NCBI GenBank assembly: GCA_035310985.1
Contig: DATGDH010000027.1
Span: 1-64,000 of the forward strand
Length of the DNA stretch: 64,000 bases
Direction of reading: 5' to 3'
DNA from: DAHVFK01 sp035310985
GTDB taxonomy: Bacteria > Pseudomonadota > Gammaproteobacteria > Burkholderiales > SG8-39
The notes beneath the pieces were generated by a model. It was not told the DNA's origin and did no database searches. It saw only the letters and a program-made list of their open reading frames with translations. Shown piece after piece: positions 17,613 through 24,771 of the stretch; position 1 is the first letter of the stretch, and each line of letters starts with the position of its first letter. A program made the position numbers and the translations under genes.

Positions 17613-17642
17613 AAGGCGCTGTCGACGGTCAACGTCCAGCGC

Positions 17643-19205
17643 TCATTGCACAGGAAGCGCAAAGTTTCCCTTGCCGGCCGCCTTTGCCTCGTACATCGCC
17701 CGGTCGGCTCTGCGCAGCAGCTGTTCGATATCCGTCCCGTCTTCGGGGTAGGCCGCCACTCCGATGCTCGCAGACAGGCTGATATGTCCCGCCGCCAGCT
17801 CGTAGGCTCCCGACAAGGTCTGAAGGAGCTTGGCCGCGACGTCGGCGGCCACCTTCGCGTCGGCGTGCTTCAGCAGAACCGCGAACTCGTCTCCGCCCAG
17901 CCGCGCCGGAATATCCGCCGCGCGCACGCCGTTCTTGATCCTGAGAGACGCCGCCTTGAGCAGGGAGTCGCCGGCGTCGTGGCCATGGACGTCGTTCACC
18001 TGCTTGAAGTCATCCAGGTCGATGAAGAGCACCGCGGCGTTGCCCCCGTCTCTCCTACATGCTTCCAATTGGCGCGCGGCCAGTTCGAGGAATTGCGCCC
18101 GATTCGGCAGGCTCGTGAGGACATCGTGTCCGGCGCGGTACTCCGCGCTGACAATGAGATCCGAAGCGCGCGTGATGGCGCGGCCGACTTCATCGGCCTC
18201 CTTCAGCCCCAGCCGCGGCACGACGACGTGCTCGCCTCTGCCGATCCTGCCCGCGGGCTCGACCAGCGCGCGAATCGATCGGGCGATGCTGCCGGCGACC
18301 CATTTGGCCAGCAGCACTCCGATCGCCAGGCTGACGAGCGCCGCGAGTGCCGCTAGCAGCGTGCGCTGCGTGAACTGCTGAACGAGGCTTTCGCGCGGTA
18401 TCCCGAGGGCGACCGTCCATCCGGTCTCCGCGGAGCGGCTGAACACCGAGTCCACCCGAATGCCTTCCAGGGTGGTGGCCTCGATCGCCCCTTCGGGCTC
18501 CTTTGCCATGCGTGCGACGAGTTCGCGCGCGCCCATCTGACCGACGAAGCGGTCGTGCTCGTGCGTGCGCGCAACGATCCTGCCGGACCTGTCGAATACG
18601 GCGCCTATCCAGCCCGCCGGCAAGCGTTGGGTGCTCAAGATGGCCCTGAATCGCTCGGGCAGCGCTCCGATGCTGAGCACGTAGGCCACCTCGCCTTCCC
18701 GCAGCACCGGAACATCGACGCTGACGACCGGCCTCTTGAGCACGCCGCCGACATAGAGGTCGGAGACGACCGGTTGCTTTGTCTGCACCACGCGCAGCAG
18801 CTGAGGGAGATTGCCGTGCATCGGCAGGGGCTCTCCGGGCTTGCGCAGGGTGTTGAGCAGCTGTCGACCGTCGATGTCGCTCAGGACCACGTTGCTCCCG
18901 ATCTGCAGAGCGGCGACCTGCTCGGCCTGCGGGTAGAAGCCCTTCAGGTCGCCCGCCTGCGCCCGGTTCGAGGTCGCAAGCACCTGCGCCGCGGCCGTGA
19001 GAGTGACCAGTTCCCGGTCTATCGCGTGCACCATCGCACGCGCGGTGGCGATCGAGTCTTCTTCGAGCCTCCTACGGTCCTCGGCGAAGTCGTTGCCGAC
19101 CAGGCCGCCGGTAAGCACGACTGCCGGGCCCACGGCCGCGAACACGAGCAATACGAGCCGCGTGACGATCGTTGGTGATACTTGGCTGCTCAATTTGCCC
19201 GGCAT
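17643..19205 (-). CDS. Membrane diguanylate cyclase with Cache-type sensor
   Basis: 520 residues: an N-terminal membrane helix (about 13-35), an extracytoplasmic Cache-like sensing region (about 45-280), a second helix (about 285-305), a HAMP segment and a C-terminal GGDEF domain. The active site is intact (GGDEF at 437-441), and an inhibitory RxxD site (RAAD) lies five residues before it, so the enzyme should make cyclic di-GMP with product feedback. It is convergent with the dsr operon (30 bp between stops). The ligand is unknown. Confidence 0.92.
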   Translation of the reverse strand: MPGKLSSQVSPTIVTRLVLLVFAAVGPAVVLTGGLVGNDFAEDRRRLEEDSIATARAMVHAIDRELVTLTAAAQVLATSNRAQAGDLKGFYPQAEQVAALQIGSNVVLSDIDGRQLLNTLRKPGEPLPMHGNLPQLLRVVQTKQPVVSDLYVGGVLKRPVVSVDVPVLREGEVAYVLSIGALPERFRAILSTQRLPAGWIGAVFDRSGRIVARTHEHDRFVGQMGARELVARMAKEPEGAIEATTLEGIRVDSVFSRSAETGWTVALGIPRESLVQQFTQRTLLAALAALVSLAIGVLLAKWVAGSIARSIRALVEPAGRIGRGEHVVVPRLGLKEADEVGRAITRASDLIVSAEYRAGHDVLTSLPNRAQFLELAARQLEACRRDGGNAAVLFIDLDDFKQVNDVHGHDAGDSLLKAASLRIKNGVRAADIPARLGGDEFAVLLKHADAKVAADVAAKLLQTLSGAYELAAGHISLSASIGVAAYPEDGTDIEQLLRRADRAMYEAKAAGKGNFALPVQ

Positions 19206-19444
19206 GCTCCCGAATGGATGGGTTCGCGTGTCGAACGCGAACCTCCATTGCTAAGGTAGGCGCGGGCGTCAGGTTCATTTTGACGTGTATCAAGCACTGG
19301 CAATCTAGCCATCGCGGCCGACAGCGGACATCCCGCCATGGCGGATGTCGGGCAGGCACGCCTGCTCAGTTGACCCGGATCAAGGGCTCCGCGATCAAAC
19401 AGAATAGGGTGAGACGCAACCTTTGACCGCCGGGAGGCGCCGCC

Positions 19445-19723
19445 ATGAAATACTCCATCAAATCCGACGGCGCCGGGCTGAGCATCAGCGTCGAACGGAT
19501 CGGGAACAAGCAAAAGCAGCTGCTCGACGAATTCAAGGAATGCGCCGAAGGACGCTGCGCGTGTCCCACCGTGCAGTACGGCAAGCTCGAATCGATCGAG
19601 ATTGCGCCCGGGCCCGACAAGATCGACATCAAGCTGAAGGCGCAAGCCGGCCAGAAGATCGAGCAAGACGATATCGAGAAGTGCCTGGAGCGCACGACCG
19701 CGAAAGTCGCGCAGTCGAGCTAG
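19445..19723 (+). CDS. Small cysteine-containing protein of unknown function
   Basis: 92 residues with a good ribosome binding site (GGGAGGCG). It has a central ECAEGRCACPTVQYG segment with three closely spaced cysteines and one more cysteine near the end (KCLER). It has no signal peptide or membrane helix, is rich in Lys, Glu and Asp, and is probably a soluble alpha/beta protein. Metal binding by the cysteines is possible. It precedes the SHOCT protein by 46 bp. I do not recognise the family. Confidence 0.65.
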   Translation: MKYSIKSDGAGLSISVERIGNKQKQLLDEFKECAEGRCACPTVQYGKLESIEIAPGPDKIDIKLKAQAGQKIEQDDIEKCLERTTAKVAQSS

Positions 19724-19769
19724 GAGTCTCGAGACGCGCAGCGCCCTCAATTTCTGAGGAGAGGATTCC

Positions 19770-20018
19770 ATGTACCCGTACTACTGGGGACCGCATTTCT
19801 TCGGCTGGATGTGGATCTTTCCGGCCATCTTCCTATTCGTTTGCCTGGTGTTTCTCTTCGCCTTTCTCTTTCGTGGACCGGGATGGTGGGGAGGCCGACA
19901 TTGGCATCGAGGTGACGACGGAGAATCTGCTCGCGACATTCTCGACAGGCGCTACGCGCGAGGCGAGGTCACAAAGGAACAGTACGAAGAAATGAAGCGC
20001 ACGCTCGGCGGGAAATAG
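19770..20018 (+). CDS. Small membrane protein with SHOCT domain
   Basis: 82 residues: an aromatic-rich N-terminal membrane helix (about 10-35), a Trp/Gly/His linker (GWWGGRHWHRGD), and a C-terminal SHOCT motif (ARDILDRRYARGEVTKEQYEEMKRTL; the conserved core is LDRRYARGEVTKEQYEEM). SHOCT domains are short helical hairpins found in many bacterial membrane proteins, probably for oligomerisation. An AGGAGAGG ribosome binding site precedes the ATG. The function is unknown. Confidence 0.85.
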   Translation: MYPYYWGPHFFGWMWIFPAIFLFVCLVFLFAFLFRGPGWWGGRHWHRGDDGESARDILDRRYARGEVTKEQYEEMKRTLGGK

Positions 20019-20022
20019 CAAC

Positions 20023-20649
20023 GTGGCAGTGCTGCCCGATCGCCTGTTCCCCGCCAGCGTAATGCCCGACAGGGAATGGTGGCACGCCCTGTGGCCGGAC
20101 CCGGACGCCGTCGTGAAGACGCTGGGCATCGAGGCCGGGATGGACGTCATCGATCTCGCCTGCGGCGACGGCTATTTCACCGTGGCCATCGCTCGGCGGG
20201 TGGGCAGCGGGACTGTCGTCGGAATCGACCTCGACCCGGCCATGCTGAAACAGGCGGCCGCGACATGCGCGGGACTGGAAAACTGCCGGCTTCGACTCGG
20301 CGACGCCATGGAAGTCGCCGCGCTGGTATCGCCCGCCGATTACATCCTCATCGCCAACACCTTCCACGGAGTGCCGGACAAGACGGCACTTGCGAAGGCC
20401 GTTGCCAAGGCTCTAAAGCCGGGCGGGCGGTTCGCCATCGTGAACTGGCATCCGATTGCGCGCGAACGGACGCCGGTCCTGGGACAGCCCCGCGGACCGA
20501 GAACGGAACTCCGGATGTCCGTCGCGCAGACCAGGCAGGCTGTGGAAGCGGCTAACCTCGCACTGGAGCGCACAGTAGAACTGCCGCCTTATCACTACGC
20601 GGCCATCTTCACGACTACGACGGCTTCATCCAAGTCGTGCACGACCTAG
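20023..20649 (+). CDS. Class I SAM-dependent methyltransferase with an altered C-terminus
   Basis: 208 residues from a GTG start. The SAM-binding motif I is DVIDLACGDGYFTVAIA (about residues 40-56), followed by GIDLDPAML and the post-I acidic region, and LKPGGRFAIVNWHP. The enzyme core looks complete. The last 14 codons (from about 20608) read a segment that duplicates the 3' part of the dihydrolipoamide dehydrogenase gene in a different frame, so the natural C-terminus has been replaced. The fold family is clear; the substrate is unknown. Confidence 0.78.
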   Translation: MAVLPDRLFPASVMPDREWWHALWPDPDAVVKTLGIEAGMDVIDLACGDGYFTVAIARRVGSGTVVGIDLDPAMLKQAAATCAGLENCRLRLGDAMEVAALVSPADYILIANTFHGVPDKTALAKAVAKALKPGGRFAIVNWHPIARERTPVLGQPRGPRTELRMSVAQTRQAVEAANLALERTVELPPYHYAAIFTTTTASSKSCTT

Positions 20650-20831
20650 AGACCGGCCAGCTCCTCGGCGCCGCCTGCCGCTCCGAGCGCGGCGTGTGGT
20701 TCCTCAAACACTTCAGCTACAGCAACCCCTCGTGGTGCGAAGAACTCGAGCGCGCCATCGACCCCTACGCTGCCACCCTCGCCCGCGATGCGGAGAACCT
20801 CTTCCGCCCGTGCATCCACGCCGGGGATTGA
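20610..20831 (+). pseudogene. Decayed copy of the 3' end of the dihydrolipoamide dehydrogenase gene
   Basis: This segment repeats 17343-17612 (residues about 383 to the stop of LpdA). It encodes DYDGFIQVVHDLETGQLLG, then AACRSERGVWFLK and so on to FRPCIHAGD and a stop. An in-frame stretch of 17 codons (GCIVGPEAGEQILLLG plus one Gly) is missing between two LLG codon triplets, as expected for deletion between short direct repeats. There is no own start; an internal ATG at 20637 gives only 64 residues without any catalytic domain. It is fused to the methyltransferase at its left and to half an attC-like site at its right. Confidence 0.85.
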
Positions 20832-20837
20832 AGTTCG

Positions 20838-20873
20838 GATGGCCCGGCGGTCCCCTCGACCGTGGGGTTGGAT
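20838..20873. repeat. Truncated attC-like site (left end of the cassette array)
   Basis: The plus strand ends in the core GTTGGAT (20867-20873), preceded by GGTCCCCTCGACCGTGGG. This closely matches the equivalent half of the attC site at 22089-22169 (GGTCGGCTCGACCGCGTG then GTTGGGC). The other half of the site is missing and replaced by the dihydrolipoamide dehydrogenase fragment. It lies 7 bp past the stop of the last cassette gene. Confidence 0.5.
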
Positions 20874-20880
20874 CCCATCA

Positions 20881-21333
20881 TCATTTGCCAGCGTCGGACT
20901 GGAATTTGCGCAACTTCTCGAGCAGCTGCCGGGCCCCAATGCCCTGCAAGGTGAAGAAGCCTTTGGTGGCGCCAGGTAACAGCACCCCGTTGTCACCATT
21001 GAGGAAGAACACGTAATCGAGACCGGCAAAGAGCGGGAGACCACAGTAGTCCGGGCTGGCGACGCGATCTCGAACAACTCCATCTATCGGAGGAGCTCCT
21101 TTTAACACCTCGATGAGTTGGACGGTGGCCTCAACGGTCGGGCCCCGCATTTCCGCGCGTTCTCTGGGATCGGCACTCAATACTTCGGTCTTGGTGACGT
21201 GGGCAACAAAGACAGCTGAGGCACGCTTGAATTGTTCTTCGTCGGTCAGTTGGCGTGAGATTGAGCAGGCAAATGCATGGCCAGCCCACAGGAGAAGGAG
21301 TGCTAAAGCGAGCGGATGCAATCGAGTCGGCAT
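20881..21333 (-). CDS. Exported NTR/TIMP-like protein, cassette gene
   Basis: 150 residues with a signal peptide (about residues 1-22, MPTRLHPLALALLLLWAGHA) and an early cysteine (FACSISRQL). The following AVFVAHVTKTEV strand and the later Cys in DYCGLPLFAGLDYVFFL resemble the netrin/TIMP-like beta-barrel domain found in some secreted bacterial proteins, where a cysteine near the mature N-terminus is disulfide-bonded. The resemblance is a pattern impression. It starts 11 bp after an attC-like core and ends 7 bp before another, as cassette genes do. Confidence 0.65.
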   Translation of the reverse strand: MPTRLHPLALALLLLWAGHAFACSISRQLTDEEQFKRASAVFVAHVTKTEVLSADPRERAEMRGPTVEATVQLIEVLKGAPPIDGVVRDRVASPDYCGLPLFAGLDYVFFLNGDNGVLLPGATKGFFTLQGIGARQLLEKLRKFQSDAGK

Positions 21334-21344
21334 GGTTCTATCCC

Positions 21345-21382
21345 GCCCAACAAACAGAGCTAACCGGCCGCGAGGTTAGGGC
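21345..21382. repeat. Short degenerate attC-like site
   Basis: The ends GCCCAAC (21345-21351) and GTTAGGGC (21375-21382) are inverted core-like sequences, and CTAACC pairs with GGTTAG inside. At 38 bp it is shorter than a standard attC. It lies between two minus-strand cassette genes at the position where an attC is expected. Confidence 0.4.
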
Positions 21383-21447
21383 GCACAATTTGCCCGCACC
21401 GAGAAACTTCTAAAGATGGCCCCGCCTTACAGCCAGTGCGAATTACT

Positions 21448-21639
21448 TTACGTCATGCGATCGCGTGGCCCAAGGAAAAACCAGAGGATCAAGCCCAGCA
21501 ATGGCAGTAGCACAACGACAAGTATCCAAAGCAGTTTCTTCTCGTTCGAAGCAGAGCTTTGCAGAATATTTATGATCGCCCAGATATCCCCGGCGAGTAT
21601 GAGTAGACCCAAAATGCCGCTGTATCCGAAATTCATCAT
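21448..21639 (-). CDS. Small membrane protein with phospholipase D nuclease N-terminal-like domain, cassette gene
   Basis: 63 residues with two membrane helices (about 8-27 and 36-56) separated by SSASNEKKLLW and ending in FFLGPRDRMT. This is the layout of the small PLDc_N domain found alone or in front of cardiolipin synthase-like proteins. Function when alone is unknown. It is preceded by GGAAAGGAAC as a ribosome binding site. It lies within the attC-bounded array. Confidence 0.75.
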   Translation of the reverse strand: MMNFGYSGILGLLILAGDIWAIINILQSSASNEKKLLWILVVVLLPLLGLILWFFLGPRDRMT

Positions 21640-21697
21640 TGTTGTTCCTTTCCTGTTTCGCAGAAGCTGCCTATCTCTGATGTCTCATACGGATGCG

Positions 21698-21784
21698 TCC
21701 TTACGTCTTTGTCTGCGGCGGGCCAGTGCCGACGGTTGATGAAGCGACGCGTCGGCGGCCCGTCCGCACCACCTAAAGTTAGAT
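21698..21784. repeat. attC-like recombination site
   Basis: The right end has a perfect core GTTAGAT (21778-21784). The left end is a degenerate core (TCCTTAC, near 21698-21704). Between them GTCTGCGGCGGGCC pairs with GGCCCGTCCGCAC, and GCCGAC with GTCGGC, with the extrahelical mismatches typical of attC sites. The gene start of the 89-residue cassette ends 13 bp to its right. Confidence 0.55.
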
Positions 21785-21797
21785 TTTCGGCGCACGA

Positions 21798-22067
21798 TCA
21801 CTCCTCCTCTTCCCATGGCAGCTCCGGTAGCCGCTCTAGATTTGCGACGTATCGCGCATTGTCGTAAGGCTTCTCGCTCTTCATGACATCAAAAAGCTCG
21901 GTCGCCAATACACACGCGATCAGGCGCTTTGCCTCCGCGCGGGAGTGACCGGCACCAACTAGACGATCGAGCGTTTGCCGGGTCTCCGGAGGATCGTTGT
22001 TCCGTATCTGGTTCTCAATGACGTCGAAGATTACCGCCCTCGCGTGTTCTCGATTACCGGTCACCAT
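21798..22067 (-). CDS. Soluble protein of unknown function, cassette gene
   Basis: 89 residues from the ATG at 22067 (MVTGNREHARAVIFDVIE); an upstream in-frame ATG at 22124 lies inside an attC-like site and is rejected. The protein is helical with motif NDPPETRQTLDRLVGAGHSRAEAKRLIACVL (core: DPPETRQTLDRL), reminiscent of the DUF1841 type, and ends in LPELPWEEEE. No signal peptide. It starts 21 bp from one attC-like site and ends 13 bp from the next. Confidence 0.65.
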   Translation of the reverse strand: MVTGNREHARAVIFDVIENQIRNNDPPETRQTLDRLVGAGHSRAEAKRLIACVLATELFDVMKSEKPYDNARYVANLERLPELPWEEEE

Positions 22068-22088
22068 GGCTCGATAGCTATGCCGGAA

Positions 22089-22169
22089 ATCTAACGTCCG
22101 CGATGAGCCGCCGGACAACAGCAAGCGAAGCGCCGCTGTTGGACGGTCGGCTCGACCGCGTGGTTGGGC
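22089..22169. repeat. attC-like recombination site (81 bp)
   Basis: Inverted cores ATCTAAC (22089-22095) and GTTGGGC (22163-22169) both fit the RYYYAAC/GTTRRRY consensus. The interior folds: GATGAGCCGCCGGACAACAGC pairs, with unpaired bases, against GCTGTTGGACGGTCGGCTC. (The first arm is 21 bases; its conserved core is GAGCCG plus AACAGC.) This is the clearest pair of cores in the array. It separates the terC cassette from the 89-residue gene. Confidence 0.7.
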
Positions 22170-22226
22170 GTCATATCATCCCCACTCGTCTATATGTATC
22201 CTGCGGAGAAATACTCACTTTGTCGG

Positions 22227-23204
22227 TCAGTGCCCGACCTCTCCCTCCGGGCCGGAGCGGCGCGGAGTGACGATACTTGCCGCAACTGACACCAACAGGA
22301 TCAAGCCGACGATTCCCAGGGCGATCCCCACAGGAATTTTGTAAACGTCGAGTAGCAACATTTTCGCTCCGATGAACATCAGGATCACCGCCAAGCCATA
22401 CTTGAGCAGGTGAAAACGCTCCGCCATATCGACGAGCAGGAAATACATGGCCCGCAGTCCCAAGATGGCGAAGATGTTGGAGGTAAAGACGATGAACGGG
22501 TCGCTGGTCACGGCGTAGATCGCGGGGATCGAGTCCACCGCGAAGATGAGGTCGGTCACCTCCACCAGAACCAGCACTACGAACATAGGCGTGACGTAGC
22601 GTACCCCCTCCTTCAAAACGAAGAACTTCTCGCCATGGTACTCAGTGGTGATCTTCATGTGGCCGCGCATCCAGCGCAAGATCGGGTTTTTCTCCAGATC
22701 GGGCTCGTGCTTCGCGAACACCAGCATCTTGACGCCGGTGAGCAAGAGGAACAGGCCAAAGACATAAAGAATCCAGTGAAACTGAGCGAGCAGCAGCGCG
22801 CCGACGTAGATGAGCACGGCGCGCATGACGATGGCACCGAGCACGCCGTAGAGCAGCACTCGCTTTTGGAACTCTGCGGGCACGGCGAAGAAGTTGAAAA
22901 GCGTGATCCACACGAAGACATTGTCCACGGCGAGCGATTTCTCGATGAGGTAGCCGGTGAGGTATTCCAGTGCCTGTTTGTTGGCCACCTCCCGCCCGAA
23001 GCGCCCGTCGAGGTACCACCAGAGCCAACCGACGAATACGAGCGCGATCGCAATCCACACCACCGACCACGCCGCCGCCTCCTTCATGCTCACCCGGTGG
23101 GCGCCCTGGGCCCTGAGCACGAAAAAGTCCACTGCCAGTAAGACGATGACGAGCAGCGTGAATCCGAGATAGAGCATCGGGGTGCCCGTGGATTCAATAA
23201 TCAT
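22227..23204 (-). CDS. TerC/Alx family membrane protein, cassette gene
   Basis: 325 residues with about nine membrane helices. TerC family hallmarks are seen: SLAVDNVFVW (about 89-98) and EVTDLIFAVDSIPA (about 215-228), whose acidic residues lie in membrane helices and are linked to metal handling. Alx/TerC proteins export manganese or protect exoenzyme metalation and are often tied to tellurite resistance. The start overlaps the preceding PsiE-like stop (ATGA, 23201-23204), so the two genes form one unit within one cassette. Confidence 0.92.
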   Translation of the reverse strand: MIIESTGTPMLYLGFTLLVIVLLAVDFFVLRAQGAHRVSMKEAAAWSVVWIAIALVFVGWLWWYLDGRFGREVANKQALEYLTGYLIEKSLAVDNVFVWITLFNFFAVPAEFQKRVLLYGVLGAIVMRAVLIYVGALLLAQFHWILYVFGLFLLLTGVKMLVFAKHEPDLEKNPILRWMRGHMKITTEYHGEKFFVLKEGVRYVTPMFVVLVLVEVTDLIFAVDSIPAIYAVTSDPFIVFTSNIFAILGLRAMYFLLVDMAERFHLLKYGLAVILMFIGAKMLLLDVYKIPVGIALGIVGLILLVSVAASIVTPRRSGPEGEVGH

Positions 23205-23659
23205 CCCTCGCTCTCCGGATCAGGATCGCCTTTGTCCCAGCGACTGCGCCGCACCAAGTAGTAGCCGAGCGTGAGCGCGAGCACAATGGCGGCAATGCCT
23301 AACAATGTTCCTTCGGGTAGCTCCTTCGGCTCCAGGACGACGATTTTACGAGCCATCGCGATCAACGCCACAATGAGCACCGCTTCGAGGTGGATCACCC
23401 GTTGCACGATGTATATCTTCATCGAGTGCAGCAACTCAATTCCGATCAGCACCAGCAGGAACTGACCGAACAACTCCAGCAACTCGTCGAGTTCCAGCAG
23501 GAATAGCGGCGGAGTCAGCACGTCCTTGCCGAGGAACCACGCTAACTCGACAGTGGCGAGCAGCACCACGCCCGCCATCAAGATGAGGAGGGCGCGGGTT
23601 ATGACCCGCTCAAATGCGTCCAAATACGGTAACAAGGGGCTGCTTCTCCTATTTGACAT
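23201..23659 (-). CDS. PsiE-like membrane protein, cassette gene
   Basis: 152 residues from the ATG at 23659. An upstream in-frame start would run through the attC-like site and is rejected. Four membrane helices are visible (about 20-42, 55-76, 92-108 and 115-135), with the motif LLELFGQFLLVLIGIELLHS typical of the PsiE (phosphate-starvation-inducible E) superfamily. The C-terminus is polar (SRWDKGDPDPESEG). It starts 26 bp after an attC-like core and is translationally coupled to the TerC/Alx gene. Function of the family is unknown. Confidence 0.82.
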   Translation of the reverse strand: MSNRRSSPLLPYLDAFERVITRALLILMAGVVLLATVELAWFLGKDVLTPPLFLLELDELLELFGQFLLVLIGIELLHSMKIYIVQRVIHLEAVLIVALIAMARKIVVLEPKELPEGTLLGIAAIVLALTLGYYLVRRSRWDKGDPDPESEG

Positions 23660-23685
23660 GACGTTGAAGGCGGGGCCGCAATGAC

Positions 23686-23775
23686 GCCCAACGTTCACGC
23701 CCACGAGTGCGCGCAGCCAGACCTTGGCAATGCGCAACGCTCAAGCGCGCGACTCTGTGGGGCGTGGGGTTAGGT
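23686..23775. repeat. attC-like recombination site (90 bp)
   Basis: Cores GCCCAAC (23686-23692) and GTTAGGT (23769-23775) fit the consensus. CACGCCCACGAGTGCGCGC near the left pairs, with single unpaired bases, against GCGCGCGACTCTGTGGGGCG near the right. The stop of the next minus-strand gene is 1 bp beyond the right core. Confidence 0.7.
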
Positions 23776-23776
23776 G

Positions 23777-24091
23777 TCACAAGCATACGTTTGTAAGCCA
23801 GCAGCCTATGGCAAGCGACTCCACGACCAATAGTCCCGCACACGCGAGGACGTAGCCAGTGACAAATGCCGCTTTAGATTTTCGTGAATGCAGATATCGC
23901 GCCCCAAGTACAACTCCAGGCACTGTGCCTGCGGCGTACACCAAAATGAACTGCGGCCAGTTCGCGCTTCCCGCTCCAGCATTGGCAGAGGCGACGCCGG
24001 CGACAAGAAACACGAGCACCGGAACAGCAAGAAGAGTGACAAACGTTAGGACTGCGTATCTGGCACAGTGCGATTTGGCCGTTGCGTCCAC
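23777..24091 (-). CDS. Small membrane protein of unknown function, cassette gene
   Basis: 104 residues from a GTG only 5 bp after an attC-like core. Three membrane helices (about 12-36, 47-62 and 74-97) with a short basic loop LHSRKSK between the second and third. The C-terminus is CWLTNVCL. I do not recognise a family. The position between two attC-like sites with almost no spare sequence is typical of an integron cassette. Confidence 0.7.
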   Translation of the reverse strand: MDATAKSHCARYAVLTFVTLLAVPVLVFLVAGVASANAGAGSANWPQFILVYAAGTVPGVVLGARYLHSRKSKAAFVTGYVLACAGLLVVESLAIGCWLTNVCL

Positions 24092-24096
24092 GTGAC

Positions 24097-24184
24097 ACCT
24101 AACGTCGTGCTGTGCGGCCGGTCCGCACAGACGGGCGATATGTCGCGGCGCCGGTTGCCGGTCCGCACCAGCTGCGGGTTAGAT
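24097..24184. repeat. attC-like recombination site (88 bp)
   Basis: Cores ACCTAAC (24097-24103) and GTTAGAT (24178-24184) fit the consensus. The interior GTGCTGTGCGGCCGG pairs against CCGGTCCGCACCAGC with one or two extra bases. It separates the 104-residue and 184-residue cassette genes. Confidence 0.68.
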
Positions 24185-24199
24185 TGCGCTTTCGAGTCA

Positions 24200-24754
24200 T
24201 CACTGATCAATGAGCGTGTAGAGGATCGGCGCAAAAATGCCCACGGCGACTAGAGCAATCGCAACAGCCGGCGACACAGCGGCAAGCGCGAACAAGGGTA
24301 CTACGACGAAAACCGCGATAAGCCACGCTGATGACTTAGCTCTCGTTGAACCTGAGCGAGCATCCAGTTTGCCTACACCTTGCGCGGTCGGAGGCAGTCC
24401 AGCCTGGCTTTCTCGCAGTGCGCGGGCCTCGAGCCAGGAGAACAACGCGTAGAGCTGCGACATCAGCGCGGCAAACCATACGAACAGGCCCAGAACGAGG
24501 ACGCTTGCGACCAACCATCCATTCATCGGTTGCTCGAAGAGCTGGTCTAGAAACCTCGCCGTTCCCATCGCGCATGCGGTGGCAATAAGAAAGAAGATCA
24601 AAGCGGCAGGAATGATCAACCATATCCGCGTAAGCGCGTAGCGGCGCACCTGTTCGTCGCGCCGCAACGAAAGCGCTAGTTGACGCGCTTCGGCAATTAC
24701 ATTTCCCGGCAGCAAATGCGTAAGTACGTGGGCTTTGCGAGGTTGCGCAATCAT
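24200..24754 (-). CDS. Membrane protein of unknown function, cassette gene
   Basis: 184 residues: a cytoplasmic basic N-terminus (about 1-43), helices at about 45-67 and 80-105, a Ser/Ala/Gly-rich polar linker (about 112-140), and helices at about 142-160 and 162-180. I do not recognise a family. It starts 10 bp from a core GTTAGAT (minus strand, 24771-24765) and ends 15 bp from an attC-like site, so it is the first cassette of the array as read on the minus strand. Confidence 0.7.
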   Translation of the reverse strand: MIAQPRKAHVLTHLLPGNVIAEARQLALSLRRDEQVRRYALTRIWLIIPAALIFFLIATACAMGTARFLDQLFEQPMNGWLVASVLVLGLFVWFAALMSQLYALFSWLEARALRESQAGLPPTAQGVGKLDARSGSTRAKSSAWLIAVFVVVPLFALAAVSPAVAIALVAVGIFAPILYTLIDQ

Positions 24755-24764
24755 GCGCGGCGCA

Positions 24765-24771
24765 ATCTAAC
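24765..24771 (-). repeat. Isolated integron core site at the upstream end of the array
   Basis: Minus-strand GTTAGAT matches the recombination core GTTRRRY, 10 bp before the first cassette gene. No inverted partner with a stem was found within about 100 bp to its right, so it could be a remnant of an attI site or of a decayed attC. Confidence 0.4.

Noticed and set aside
16208..17642. dsrS, expected after dsrR in some dsr loci
   Set aside because: No DsrS-like protein is encoded here; the dihydrolipoamide dehydrogenase gene occupies the place.
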